Part shown: in pieces, positions 15,664 through 24,369 of the stretch
Layout: every line of letters starts with the position of its first letter
Numbering within the stretch: position 1 is the first letter of the stretch
Assembly (NCBI GenBank): GCA_964411505.1
Contig: CAYPLH010000017.1
Coordinates: 5,795 to 69,794, forward strand
DNA from: CAYPLH01 sp964411505
Lineage (GTDB): Bacteria; Bacillota; Clostridia; CAYPLH01; DUMO01
Length of the DNA stretch: 64,000 nt
Reading direction: 5' to 3'
Position numbers and translations under genes: made by a program
Notes under the pieces: generated by a model
What the model was told of the DNA's origin: nothing
Database searches by the model: none
What the model saw: only the letters and a program-made list of their open reading frames with translations

Positions 15664-16713
15664 CTACCTTTTCATCCTTGGATCAAATGCGTCTCTAAGA
15701 CCATCACCGATAAAGCTAAAGCCTAATACCGTGATAACAATTAATATACCTGCAGGAACCCACATGTTAGGATAACTTGCAAGTATCTCCTGCCCTTTTG
15801 ATGGATCGGCTAGTGCAATCATTGACCCCCATGCTGCCCTGGGGAATGGAACGCCTAATCCTAAATAAGAAAGAGTGGACTCATAAAGTATAACACCGCC
15901 AAGACCTAAAGTTGCACTCACAATCAACTGAGGCATTGTATTAGGAACTAGATGCCTAAATATCTTATGCATAGTCTTGATACCAGTAGTCTCGGCTGCC
16001 ATCATAAATTCCTGCTCTCTTAGCATTAAAATCTGTCCCCTGACTATGCGAGCAGCTCCCGTCCATCCCATCAATGTAATAAACGCCATTAGATAATATA
16101 TCCTATGTTCAGCAGGTATTGATTCAATTGAAGATATTGTTGCCGAAAGTATTAACAAAATTGGAAGACCAGGGAGTGATGCAAAAATATCCACAATCCT
16201 CATGATTAACTGATCTACCCATTTCCCAAAATATCCTGCCAATCCTCCTAGAATGACTCCAATGAAGATTTCTAAAAAGATGACAATGAAAGAAATTATC
16301 AATGATATCCTTCCACCATACATTAGGCGTGTAAATATATCAAAACCTGATGTATCGGTACCAAGCCAGTGTTCTGAAGATATTGGCGCTTTAAAAAGAA
16401 CAACTGTCTTTGATTTATCAAAATAGGTGTATGTTTTTCCGTCTGGACCAGTAAAATCTGCAGTAGTCACCATGTCTGAAACGCGCTCTATTCTAAAAAC
16501 TTGAGTTTCCTTATAACCCCATGTCGCATCAATAATCATAGGTCCAATGAATGAAAAGGCAAACACAAAGATAATCATAATAAGTCCTGCAACAGACAGT
16601 TTGCTTTTAAAAAAACGTTTAGCAACCATTCTTCCAGGTGAAATAACTCTAAAATTCTGCTCTAATACTGCTTCGTCATTAAAATCTGTGTAACTTTGTT
16701 CAGTCTGCAACAT
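15664..16713 (-). CDS. oppC: Oligopeptide ABC transporter permease, OppC type
   Basis: The 349-aa permease has an N-terminal cytoplasmic tail with VISPGRMVAKRFFKSKL, then a first helix and the OppC-type periplasmic-side loop with HWLGTDTSGFDIFTRLMYGG. The transmembrane core has the EAA-like coupling segment MAAETTGIKTMHKIFRHLVP. The loop between helices 1 and 2 is somewhat enlarged. It forms the channel with OppB. A G-rich ribosome binding site precedes the ATG. Confidence 0.93.
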   Translation of the reverse strand: MLQTEQSYTDFNDEAVLEQNFRVISPGRMVAKRFFKSKLSVAGLIMIIFVFAFSFIGPMIIDATWGYKETQVFRIERVSDMVTTADFTGPDGKTYTYFDKSKTVVLFKAPISSEHWLGTDTSGFDIFTRLMYGGRISLIISFIVIFLEIFIGVILGGLAGYFGKWVDQLIMRIVDIFASLPGLPILLILSATISSIESIPAEHRIYYLMAFITLMGWTGAARIVRGQILMLREQEFMMAAETTGIKTMHKIFRHLVPNTMPQLIVSATLGLGGVILYESTLSYLGLGVPFPRAAWGSMIALADPSKGQEILASYPNMWVPAGILIVITVLGFSFIGDGLRDAFDPRMKR

Positions 16714-16724
16714 AAATCCCCCCC

Positions 16725-17723
16725 CTAAGACAGTTTGACACGCGGATCAACAACCATGTACATCAGATCTGATAAGAGCATGCCTGAAACTGTAAGGATA
16801 GACAAAAACATGTTATAGCCCATAATAAATGGTATGTCGCCTTGCAGTGTTGCCCTTAAAGCCATGTAACCAATGCCAGGTATAGCAAAAACCGTTTCAG
16901 TTATCATCGCTCCTCCAAAAAGACTAGGGAGCATACTCGAAAGGGAGGTTACCAGTGGTATCAACGTGTTTCTGAATGCATGCTTATAAACAACAGTAGT
17001 TTCAGATAAGCCTTTAGCCCTAGCTGTCCTGATATAGTCAGAATTCAAAACTTCAAGCATGTTTGTCCTTGTGAATTTCATTGTACTACCAACATTGAGC
17101 ACAGTTAAAACAGTAATAGGAAGCACAAGATGCCATGCTTTATCAAGGAAAATTCGTATGTGCGCATCCGGGGCAAAGACCTTAGTTGCGGTAGTTAGGC
17201 CTTGCAATGGAAAAATTCCAAGTCTAATTGAAAAAACATTCATAAGCAGTGCTGCTAAAAAGAATGATGGCAAAGCAGTCCCAATCATGGCAAACACTGA
17301 AACAGTGTAGTCGTATGGGCCATATTGCCTCACTGCGGCTTTAACTCCCAGCGGAATGGCAATGATAATTTGAAGGATGTAGGAGATAAAAGCAATTATA
17401 AATGAAGTCCATACATATTCCCCCAAAACAGTCTTAACTGGTTTACCATATAAGAAAGAAAACCCCAAGTCACCTGTAAAGGTGCTTTTCAACCAGCTAA
17501 GATAGCTTTTTAATATTCCTATAATGCTTTTGTCTGAAAGACCATACAACTTTTTTAAGTGATTCACATCTTCCATGGTCATCGAACCATTTGCAAGCGC
17601 TGCTGCCGTTTGATTATCAATATAATCAGCTGGCATAAGCATGGAAAGCATATATATCAGTACTGAAACCCCAATAAGAATAAGCAATGCAAGAAGCAGC
17701 CGTTTAATAATATAGTTCAACAT
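16725..17723 (-). CDS. oppB: Oligopeptide ABC transporter permease, OppB type
   Basis: The 332-aa permease starts MLNYIIKRLLLALLILIGVS, the usual OppB first helix. It has LGFSFLYGKPVKTVLGEYVW in the first loop and the EAA-like segment DYIRTARAKGLSETTVVYKH near the middle. The C-terminus FLSILTVSGMLLSDLMYMVV followed by DPRVKL is typical. The gene begins 188 nt after oppA, with a stable hairpin in the gap, and runs 11 nt ahead of oppC. Confidence 0.93.
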   Translation of the reverse strand: MLNYIIKRLLLALLILIGVSVLIYMLSMLMPADYIDNQTAAALANGSMTMEDVNHLKKLYGLSDKSIIGILKSYLSWLKSTFTGDLGFSFLYGKPVKTVLGEYVWTSFIIAFISYILQIIIAIPLGVKAAVRQYGPYDYTVSVFAMIGTALPSFFLAALLMNVFSIRLGIFPLQGLTTATKVFAPDAHIRIFLDKAWHLVLPITVLTVLNVGSTMKFTRTNMLEVLNSDYIRTARAKGLSETTVVYKHAFRNTLIPLVTSLSSMLPSLFGGAMITETVFAIPGIGYMALRATLQGDIPFIMGYNMFLSILTVSGMLLSDLMYMVVDPRVKLS

Positions 17724-17811
17724 AATTATCCTCTATCTAATACTATAGTGAAAAATCCATTCGTTTATTGCTTATAATACACCTTGATTGATGTGCATTT
17801 TTTGCCGTAGT

Positions 17812-17884
17812 AATAACTATTGTGTAAGTTATGAGCACAAGGCTTGAACTCCAAGTCCAAGCCTTGCACTCCATAATAGTTATT
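17812..17884 (-). promoter_or_regulatory. Stem-loop between oppA and oppB
   Basis: An inner 9-bp stem CAAGGCTTG/CAAGCCTTG (17838-17866) lies inside outer arms AATAACTATT (17812-17821) and AATAGTTATT (17875-17884). There is no T run after it, so it is more likely an mRNA-stabilising or processing structure than a full terminator. Such structures often keep the binding-protein message more abundant than the permease message. Confidence 0.55.
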
Positions 17885-17911
17885 TGTGATCTAAAATCTT
17901 TTAGTATTCTA

Positions 17912-20371
17912 TTATTTTAATTCTACATTCCAAACAAAGTTAAGCGGATCCTGGAAAGGTGTTACTGCATCTCCACTAAACAGAGTTGATTCATTAATTA
18001 CATCAGAATTAAACACAAACATGTTCTTTCTTTGGTATGTTGGGATCTCTACTGCGATTCCTGTAGATAGTTCCAAAGCGCGTTTGTAAATTGCCTTACG
18101 TTCCTCTGTATCAAGAGTGGAACGTCCTGCCATGATGAGTTCGTTCAACTCTTTGAGCATAGCCTTTTCTTCGTCTGTACCATTCTGGTACAGATAGTAA
18201 AGCCCGGATCTAGCTGCTGAAGTACCTTGGTTTACAGCGGGATCCGAATGCCAAATTTGGAACATATCTGGGTCAACACCACCACTGCCCCACGCTGCAG
18301 CCCAAACATTAATACCTGATTCATAGGCTGTACTTAGCTTATTTAAGAGGTTCTTATCAGCTTCAATATCAACCTTTACACCAATCTTAGCCAGAACTTC
18401 CTGTGCATCGATAAATATCGAACCTGCAGGATGGTCTTTTGCTTCTGATGGAAGTGTAAACTTAAATGTAACCTGTGTTCCAGCTTTTTCATGTCCTTCA
18501 GGATAAGACATAGTGTTACTTCCCTGATCATAAATGTAGCCAGCTTCTAGGAACAAAGCTTTTGATGCCTCGCCAGTTCCATCATAGGGGTACAGATTAC
18601 CAGGATCGTCCGGATATGCCCAAAGAACCTTCGTCATTGTTCTATAGTTTACACTAGCAAGCTCACCATAGTAGTTATCCACTGCAAGCTGAACATTCAA
18701 AGCATGAGCGATAGCCTTCCTGACCTCAAATTCAGGAATAGCCTGCCCTTGGATACCAACATATCCGTATCCATCATTGTCTACTAATGTATAGTTCAGT
18801 TTGCCATAATTCCCTTGTCCTTCTGTAATATCGTTAATAATTTTAGTTGAAGCAGAAGGATCTGAATAATGTACTGTTCCTGTAAGCACTGCATCTAACT
18901 CTGCGCCCAACGAAATTTCTTGGTAACGGAATGTGTTAATTTTAGGTGAACCAAGTAGAAAACTATCGTTTGCTGTATAGGTTACCACATTATCTTTAGA
19001 TTCCTGGAATACATATGGACCTGCACCAACTGGTTTAGTATTCTTTGTCTTAAGGAATTCTATAAATTCCTTTTTACCAACATCAACACCATTTTCGTTA
19101 AGTGTGCCGGTATAACCATCGGTATAGTAATGTACGGGAGCTACATTTACTCCTAGCTTGAATATAGCAGTCGGGTCTACACCGTCTAATACTATTTTAA
19201 TATATTCTCTTTCAACACCATCATCAGAAATCATCTTTCCTGATGTTATACCACTAATACTTTTAACTCCACCGGCAACCTGTCCTTCCTTGGAAATGTA
19301 TTCCTGGCGAATATAATCCTGAACTGACAGCTCTCCAGCTTTTTCGTAATTTATTCCTGCGTCGGATAAGTCATATCCATAATCTTTCAGAATATTATCC
19401 CAATAGATTTTGGCATCTACAGTATCCTTTGACAGATCGTAAACAGTGCCATTATTATCTGTAAAGACACCAGCCTCATCTAGTTCACCAAAACCCCACA
19501 TAACCATTCCAAATGCTGCCTGAAGATTTTCACTGGCTGATACTTGCTCTGCTGTATAAGGTTTGAAGTATGATGGGATGTAGCTTGGATAAGCTGCATT
19601 TACATAATCAATAATTTCCTGCGCAAACTTTTCACCGGCACTATCCAAGTAGCCCCAGAAAGCCTTTTGTTGTGCTTCTGTTACACCATTTGCCGGATTA
19701 ATGACCATAGTTCCATCTTCTGCAGTCTTAATGCCTGCCTCTAAAATGGCATCAACTAGGCTAAGAGCCTCAGCACTGGTCTGTAGACGATATTCATTCA
19801 TACCTTTTATTTTCATCGTATAAAAAGTTTGGGAGCCATCATAAAATGGATCACAAACCACATAAAACGAAAAAAGAACGTCTTTTGCAGATATGGGTTG
19901 GCCATCACTGAATGTTAGGCCATTCTTAAGAATAAAAGTGTAGGTCGAAGAAGAATTGTCTGCGCTAACTTCCTGCTTATAGTCGTACGCATATGAAGGA
20001 TCATTGATACCTGCAGATGGCGCACCATCTTTGTCATAGAATAGCAGACTAATCTGTGTCATATCAGTTACGTCTGTGTCATATGCTGATGAAGCAAAGA
20101 ACGGACTGAACTTTCCATCTAATGTACCTGTGCTAACAACGAGGGGATTTGTTGCATTACTCCCTGTCCTCGGTGTTACAGATGCATCATATCTGTTTTG
20201 AGGAACATCAGGAAGCACTTCCTTAGGCTTTGCTGTTGTAGGGGCTGCTGTTGAAGGGGCTGCTGTTGAACCATCAGATTCCTTAGTGCCTGTACCACAG
20301 CTTGTTGCTGATAAAGCAAGTGCTAATGCCAGTACTAGCATAAGCACTCTTAAGATAGTTTTGTTTTTCAT
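17912..20371 (-). CDS. oppA: Oligopeptide-binding lipoprotein, OppA type, unusually long
   Basis: The 819-aa protein has a signal peptide and lipobox ALSATSC (Cys25), then a Thr/Ala/Ser-rich linker (SDGSTAAPSTAAPTTAKPKE). The solute-binding protein family 5 core is recognisable from FILKNGLTFSDGQPISAKDV, GAGPYVFQESKDNVVTYTAN and later VRKAIAHALNVQLAVDNY. It captures peptides outside the membrane for the Opp permease. Typical OppA proteins are about 530-600 aa, so there are extra insertions, most visibly around residues 160-330. The ATG at 20369-20371 is chosen with GGAGG at 6 nt. The gene is first in the operon. Confidence 0.92.
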   Translation of the reverse strand: MKNKTILRVLMLVLALALALSATSCGTGTKESDGSTAAPSTAAPTTAKPKEVLPDVPQNRYDASVTPRTGSNATNPLVVSTGTLDGKFSPFFASSAYDTDVTDMTQISLLFYDKDGAPSAGINDPSYAYDYKQEVSADNSSSTYTFILKNGLTFSDGQPISAKDVLFSFYVVCDPFYDGSQTFYTMKIKGMNEYRLQTSAEALSLVDAILEAGIKTAEDGTMVINPANGVTEAQQKAFWGYLDSAGEKFAQEIIDYVNAAYPSYIPSYFKPYTAEQVSASENLQAAFGMVMWGFGELDEAGVFTDNNGTVYDLSKDTVDAKIYWDNILKDYGYDLSDAGINYEKAGELSVQDYIRQEYISKEGQVAGGVKSISGITSGKMISDDGVEREYIKIVLDGVDPTAIFKLGVNVAPVHYYTDGYTGTLNENGVDVGKKEFIEFLKTKNTKPVGAGPYVFQESKDNVVTYTANDSFLLGSPKINTFRYQEISLGAELDAVLTGTVHYSDPSASTKIINDITEGQGNYGKLNYTLVDNDGYGYVGIQGQAIPEFEVRKAIAHALNVQLAVDNYYGELASVNYRTMTKVLWAYPDDPGNLYPYDGTGEASKALFLEAGYIYDQGSNTMSYPEGHEKAGTQVTFKFTLPSEAKDHPAGSIFIDAQEVLAKIGVKVDIEADKNLLNKLSTAYESGINVWAAAWGSGGVDPDMFQIWHSDPAVNQGTSAARSGLYYLYQNGTDEEKAMLKELNELIMAGRSTLDTEERKAIYKRALELSTGIAVEIPTYQRKNMFVFNSDVINESTLFSGDAVTPFQDPLNFVWNVELK

Positions 20372-20649
20372 AAACATCCTCCTTATAAATATTTCCCACC
20401 TAATGCCAATATTTATATGGTACATCTTTATCTTGTGTTATATAACTTTTTAAATATGTAAGCATTCAGTGGTTTCCAAAAATTATTATGTATAGAATTA
20501 TCACCTTTCAAGCAAAATATGGATAAAAAGTTTCTATACATTTATCTAAGTATACCACAATTTCTATAATGAAAACAGCTATTTTCTAATTTCATCTAAT
20601 CCATTTTGTGGCTATTTGTGACTATTTGAGTACCCGTGTTGGCTAAGCG
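20372..20649. other. Divergent intergenic region, oppA side
   Basis: This AT-rich stretch lies between the divergent oppA operon and the rhomboid gene. No gene is visible. It must contain the oppA promoter, but I do not see a clear consensus pair. Confidence 0.4.
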
Positions 20650-20717
20650 AATGAATAATCATAATATTTAACACGGCTAGTTACAGCAAAGCTTAAGAAA
20701 AACACCGTTTAAAAATT
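20650..20717 (+). repeat. Diverged half copy of repeat family 2
   Basis: The stretch AATGAATAATCAT.., ..TTACAGCAAAGCTTAAGAAAA.. matches in order the left half of the hairpin element at 52888-53077. The other arm of the hairpin is absent here. Confidence 0.5.
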
Positions 20718-20762
20718 AACTTTGTAGTACTATTTTGGGATAAGGGATTGAGAGAATATTTT

Positions 20763-20792
20763 TTGGACATACAACTTTTGAAGTGATAAAAT
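20763..20792 (+). promoter_or_regulatory. Candidate promoter of the rhomboid gene
   Basis: TTGGAC (20763-20768) and TAAAAT (20787-20792) are 18 nt apart and lie about 30 nt before the start codon. Confidence 0.5.
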
Positions 20793-20824
20793 ATTACAAA
20801 TAGCACTTATATGGAGAGATTTAT

Positions 20825-21934
20825 TTGAAAACTGCATATTTAAATGCAATCACAAATGATTTGATTTCAAATCATGGTTACATGCCAATTAAAAATGGTG
20901 ATAGATTCACTTTATACGATAACTATCGCGGATTTGAAAAACGGGGTCTACTTAATTATGTAATATTGGAGCTGGTTGATGTAGATCAAATGTCTTCCGA
21001 AAGCTTTAGAGATTTTGCAAAAAGAAAACTGGAATGGCTGAGTTCAATCAGAAGCATTAATTTACACGAGCATATTGTACTACTCCAGGTCTATTTGTTT
21101 TCACAAAAACCCAGGGAAGAAGAGATGAAAGTAATCGATTTCCTTCTATCACATGCACATAACGAAAGTCCCATTGAGATAATTGTGGTTGATTTTGATT
21201 CAGGGGAAGTTTATGATTTGACCCATTTAAAAAATGTTGGGAGGGATATTCTTACAACATTAAACAACTACATCAAAAGTGATTTGTCCAATTTTCACAG
21301 ACTAACAGATGTGGAAAGCATGATTAACATTGAGACACCGGCTCAACCCTTAAAAAAGGTTTCAAATATTTCGCCTGCAACATATACCATTATTGGCATA
21401 AACATCTTTATCTGGGTCTTAGGACGAATTCTTTTGAGAATGAATGGTTTGGATTCTACAATTATTTTTGGTATTAAAATAAATCAGCTTATTCTCCAAG
21501 GAGAATATTGGCGGCTTATAACTCCAATGTTTCTGCATGCTGACATTATGCATCTATTTGCAAATTCATTTTCTCTATATCTATTTGGAGAAGCAATTGA
21601 ACACATTATGGGAACAGGCAAATTTATTTTAATATACTTGCTTTCAGGTTTGCTTGGTAATGTCGTAAGCTTTGCTTTCAGCGCTAATCCATCTTTAGGC
21701 GCATCAGGAGCCGTTTTAGGTGTAGGTGGAGCGCTTGTATATGTATGGCTAAAAAACAAAGATGCTTTTCGCAGCAGTCAAAGGCAGTATCTCTCTTTAG
21801 TTTTTATGGCAATATTTAATGTCTTTTACGGTTTTTCAAAACCCAATATTGATAATTTTGCCCATGTTGGTGGCTTTATAGGAGGCTTTTTATTGTCAGC
21901 AGCCTTTTATAAAAGTACAGACTCCATCCCTTAA
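20825..21934 (+). CDS. Rhomboid-family intramembrane serine protease
   Basis: The 369-aa protein has a soluble N-terminal domain (residues 1-180) with no recognised motif, then six or more hydrophobic segments with rhomboid signatures: EYWRLITPMFLHADIMHLFA (227-246), catalytic GASG with Ser294, and the catalytic His347 in NFAHVGGFIGG. It should cleave transmembrane substrates within the membrane. The start is a TTG with GGAGAG 7 nt before it; no in-frame ATG lies nearby. The gene stands alone on the plus strand with its own promoter and a short terminator. Confidence 0.9.
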   Translation: MKTAYLNAITNDLISNHGYMPIKNGDRFTLYDNYRGFEKRGLLNYVILELVDVDQMSSESFRDFAKRKLEWLSSIRSINLHEHIVLLQVYLFSQKPREEEMKVIDFLLSHAHNESPIEIIVVDFDSGEVYDLTHLKNVGRDILTTLNNYIKSDLSNFHRLTDVESMINIETPAQPLKKVSNISPATYTIIGINIFIWVLGRILLRMNGLDSTIIFGIKINQLILQGEYWRLITPMFLHADIMHLFANSFSLYLFGEAIEHIMGTGKFILIYLLSGLLGNVVSFAFSANPSLGASGAVLGVGGALVYVWLKNKDAFRSSQRQYLSLVFMAIFNVFYGFSKPNIDNFAHVGGFIGGFLLSAAFYKSTDSIP

Positions 21935-21937
21935 AAT

Positions 21938-21960
21938 CCAATTAGCTACAATTGGCTTTT
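21938..21960 (+). terminator. Weak terminator after the rhomboid gene
   Basis: CCAATT, a 6-nt loop and AATTGG are followed by CTTTT just after the stop codon. The stem is short and AT-rich. Confidence 0.4.
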
Positions 21961-22197
21961 ATCGTTACATTGGAAAGAAGACTTTCCTGTGTAACCTATC
22001 AAACAAATATATCTAAGTAAATGATTTTGTTCTTAAAATCTTTCCGATGTGTCTAATATATTTGGTCGATTATTTCCCATATGTCTTGCAAGAGATGGTT
22101 GTGATGTTATAATTAAGGCATCCTTTGATTGTTATTAATGAGAGTTACCATCATCTGTCCAATGCTTTTACTACTTTTAAACAGGAGGTCGTTTTTG

Positions 22198-22512
22198 TTG
22201 GAATCAAAGCGCACATGTTCTAATTGTATCAAAGGCACCAAAATCGCTGTCAACAGCGATATATTGTGCAGAGAAAACGGGGTGGTATCACCTGACTATA
22301 TTTGCTCAAATCATAGGTTCGCGCCTAAGGAGAAAACCTTTAAAGAGCTCAATTATAAATGTATTGATTGCGAAAACTTTATTGAAATAAATAATTTAAA
22401 AAGCCATAGCTCAATTGGGATTTGCCAGCTGTTCTCAGTACGAAGATTTGATGGCTTTAAAAGAAGTGCATGTTCTAAGCTTATCAAAAAGCAAAAAAGC
22501 GAAGTTTCATAG
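22198..22512 (+). CDS. Small Cys-rich, probably zinc-binding protein, unknown function
   Basis: The 104-aa protein has cysteines in CSNCIKG, DILCRENG, YICSNHRF, YKCIDCEN, GICQLF and SACSKL, so two or more Cys4-type metal sites are possible. It is soluble and basic at the C-terminus. The start is taken as TTG 22198-22200 with AGGAGG 9 nt upstream (the TTG at 22195 is equally possible). A longer ATG start upstream has no ribosome binding site and adds an unlikely hydrophobic run. The gene is monocistronic, between the rhomboid gene and the DnaA-box cluster. I do not recognise a named family. Confidence 0.6.
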   Translation: MESKRTCSNCIKGTKIAVNSDILCRENGVVSPDYICSNHRFAPKEKTFKELNYKCIDCENFIEINNLKSHSSIGICQLFSVRRFDGFKRSACSKLIKKQKSEVS

Positions 22513-22582
22513 AACGTTAACCACCGACGAATCTGTGTATAATTACAGTTGAAACTAGTGTTTTGGTCCTATAACAATTTTT

Positions 22583-22665
22583 TTATCCACAGTATCCACA
22601 TTTTTATCCACAATAACAACATTATTCAAATAAGAGGGATTCGAGAGATTTCCACATTATTCACA
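22583..22665 (+). promoter_or_regulatory. Cluster of four DnaA boxes
   Basis: Perfect TTATNCACA boxes occur at 22583-22591 (TTATCCACA), 22604-22612 (TTATCCACA) and 22657-22665 (TTATTCACA). A one-mismatch GTATCCACA at 22592-22600 abuts the first. All four face the same way within 83 bp of AT-rich, gene-free sequence. dnaA or other origin genes are not nearby. The site could titrate DnaA or act as a secondary DnaA-binding locus. Confidence 0.6.
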
Positions 22666-22810
22666 TTCTTTTTGCTCACATTTAACATGCTTTTTACGAA
22701 AAAGTGTCGGATAATGTCGGAATTTGTCCTAGGACTTTTGTTTCACTTACATATGTCTACATAATACACTATTTTTCTCCCATTACGATAAAAGACAATG
22801 TAGAAAACTA

Positions 22811-23824
22811 CTATTCCCCAAGTTTGAGACTAGGAATTGCATTTAAGCTCATTTTCGAACTATTGCCTTTGATATATTCAAAGTAAGCAGCACTGGCAAT
22901 CATTGCTGCATTATCTGTGCATAATCTTATATTAGGGTAATACACTTTAATTCCTCTTACCATCGCACCTTTTTTCATCTCTTCCCTTAAAAGAGAGTTT
23001 GCTGCAACGCCACCAGCTATGACAATCTTATCAAGATTATTTGCTAGAGCAGCCTCTATTGTATTATGAACAAGCACTTCAACAACTGCAGACTGGAAAC
23101 TAGCCGCCACATCATCTACTTTTATCTTGCTACCACTTTGCGTAATCGTATTAACATAGTTTAAGACTGATGTTTTTATTCCGCTAAAACTAAAATCGAG
23201 GCTATCATTAAAGTACACCCTGGGAAATTTTATAGCATTTTTGTCGCCACTCATAGCAGAATGATCTATAGCAGGTCCCCCAGGATAGCCAAGACCAATG
23301 ACACGTGCTACTTTGTCAAAAGCCTCACCGGCTGCATCGTCCCTCGTCTGTCCTAATACCTTGAATTTTAAGTACTCCTCTACCAAAACTATATGGCTGT
23401 GTCCACCTGAGACAACAAGGCATATAAAAGGTGGTTCAAGCTCCGAAAATTCAATATAATTTGCCGCAATATGTCCTTCTATATGATGAACACCAATAAG
23501 ATCTTTCCCGGTTGAATAAGCTATCGCCTTTGCAGCACATAGCCCTACAAGTAATGCACCTACAAGACCAGGTCCGTAAGTGACACCTATAGCATCCAAA
23601 TCTTTAAGTTTTTGACCTGCATCTTTGAGCGCTTGATCAATTACAGGGAGTATCAGCTCCACATGCTTTCGTGATGCTATTTCTGGTACAACACCACCAT
23701 ATTTTTTATGAATATCTATCTGGCTCGAAATAACATTTGACAACACTACCCGACCGTTTTTAACTACTGCCGCAGAAGTTTCATCACAACTTGTTTCGAT
23801 TCCCAAAATAATAACGTCCGCCAT
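22811..23824 (-). CDS. tsaD: tRNA N6-adenosine threonylcarbamoyltransferase TsaD
   Basis: The 337-aa protein has the ASKHA-fold signatures of TsaD/Kae1/Gcp: ILGIETSCDETSAAVV at the N-terminus, the metal-binding HIEGHIAAN, VSGGHSHIVLV, GEAFDKVARVIGLGYPGGP and the late IAGGVAANSLLRE. It transfers the threonylcarbamoyl group to A37 of ANN-decoding tRNAs, working with TsaB and TsaE, whose genes are also in this window (45466-46920) but not linked. It is transcribed from the minus strand after lonB and a gap containing repeat element A. Confidence 0.97.
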   Translation of the reverse strand: MADVIILGIETSCDETSAAVVKNGRVVLSNVISSQIDIHKKYGGVVPEIASRKHVELILPVIDQALKDAGQKLKDLDAIGVTYGPGLVGALLVGLCAAKAIAYSTGKDLIGVHHIEGHIAANYIEFSELEPPFICLVVSGGHSHIVLVEEYLKFKVLGQTRDDAAGEAFDKVARVIGLGYPGGPAIDHSAMSGDKNAIKFPRVYFNDSLDFSFSGIKTSVLNYVNTITQSGSKIKVDDVAASFQSAVVEVLVHNTIEAALANNLDKIVIAGGVAANSLLREEMKKGAMVRGIKVYYPNIRLCTDNAAMIASAAYFEYIKGNSSKMSLNAIPSLKLGE

Positions 23825-23967
23825 AATTTCATCACCAAATAATAAATTTTAATTCGATAAGCGCATCCAAAAAAAGCTTTGCACCATTACACAAAACTCT
23901 TCACTTCGCACTGTTAAATATATCACAAAGAAAAATTATTACAAGGTGTCGCATTTTCAGAATTAGT

Positions 23968-24181
23968 CATAATGATGTAGTGTAGCAACAGAACAGGCTA
24001 ATTATTTTTTGAAAACTAACGGTTCGTAGAATATAAAAATGCTAACGCTTTATATGCGCCATCCGTGGCGCATAAAGCTAAAAAAACATCCTGTTTTTTT
24101 CACGCATTTTCATATTCCACTCACCGAGTTTTCTGTCAAAATAAAGCCAATTGTTCCTTTTGCTACACTGCATCATTATGA
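23968..24181 (+). repeat. Repeat family 1, copy A (214 bp, nested hairpins)
   Basis: The ends pair: TCATAATGATGTAGTGTAG against the right end (one mismatch). Moving inward, the arms pair imperfectly down to ATGC..GCAT. The core holds two hairpins: ATGCGCCA-TCCG-TGGCGCAT flanked by GCTTT/AAAGC, and AAAAAAACA-TCC-TGTTTTTTT. The core is almost identical in copies B (32513) and C (38148). The element lies between lonB and tsaD. It contains no credible gene; an open frame inside it is a by-product. Confidence 0.8.
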
Positions 24182-24237
24182 CTTTTTTTCAAAACTCGGA
24201 TTGAAGCATCAAAATTTTTTTTAGCTGAAAAAAGGGC

Positions 24238-24273
24238 AAAAAAAATGGAGCATGAAACTTTTATCTCATGCCC
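24238..24273 (-). terminator. Terminator of the clp-lonB unit
   Basis: On the minus strand GGGCATGA, an 11-nt loop region and TCATGCTCC are followed by A and eight T. It lies about 100 nt after the lonB stop. Confidence 0.7.
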
Positions 24274-24369
24274 TCTGTACTAGAGAATGCTAATGTCTGG
24301 TAATAGTTTATCAAATTAAAGTATTAGCGTATATAGATAATTATTCCCTAAATAAATAGGTCCATAGTC

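Noticed and set aside
22129..22197. ATG-initiated extension of the Cys-rich protein
   Set aside because: It has no ribosome binding site, whereas AGGAGG stands directly before the TTG pair at 22195-22200.
22583..22665. The DnaA boxes as the chromosomal origin
   Set aside because: None of the usual oriC neighbours (dnaA, dnaN, rpmH, recF, gyrB) is in the window; only the boxes support it.
24039..24224. Open frame inside repeat element A
   Set aside because: It lies in hairpin DNA, is not preserved in the other copies of the repeat, and has no ribosome binding site.
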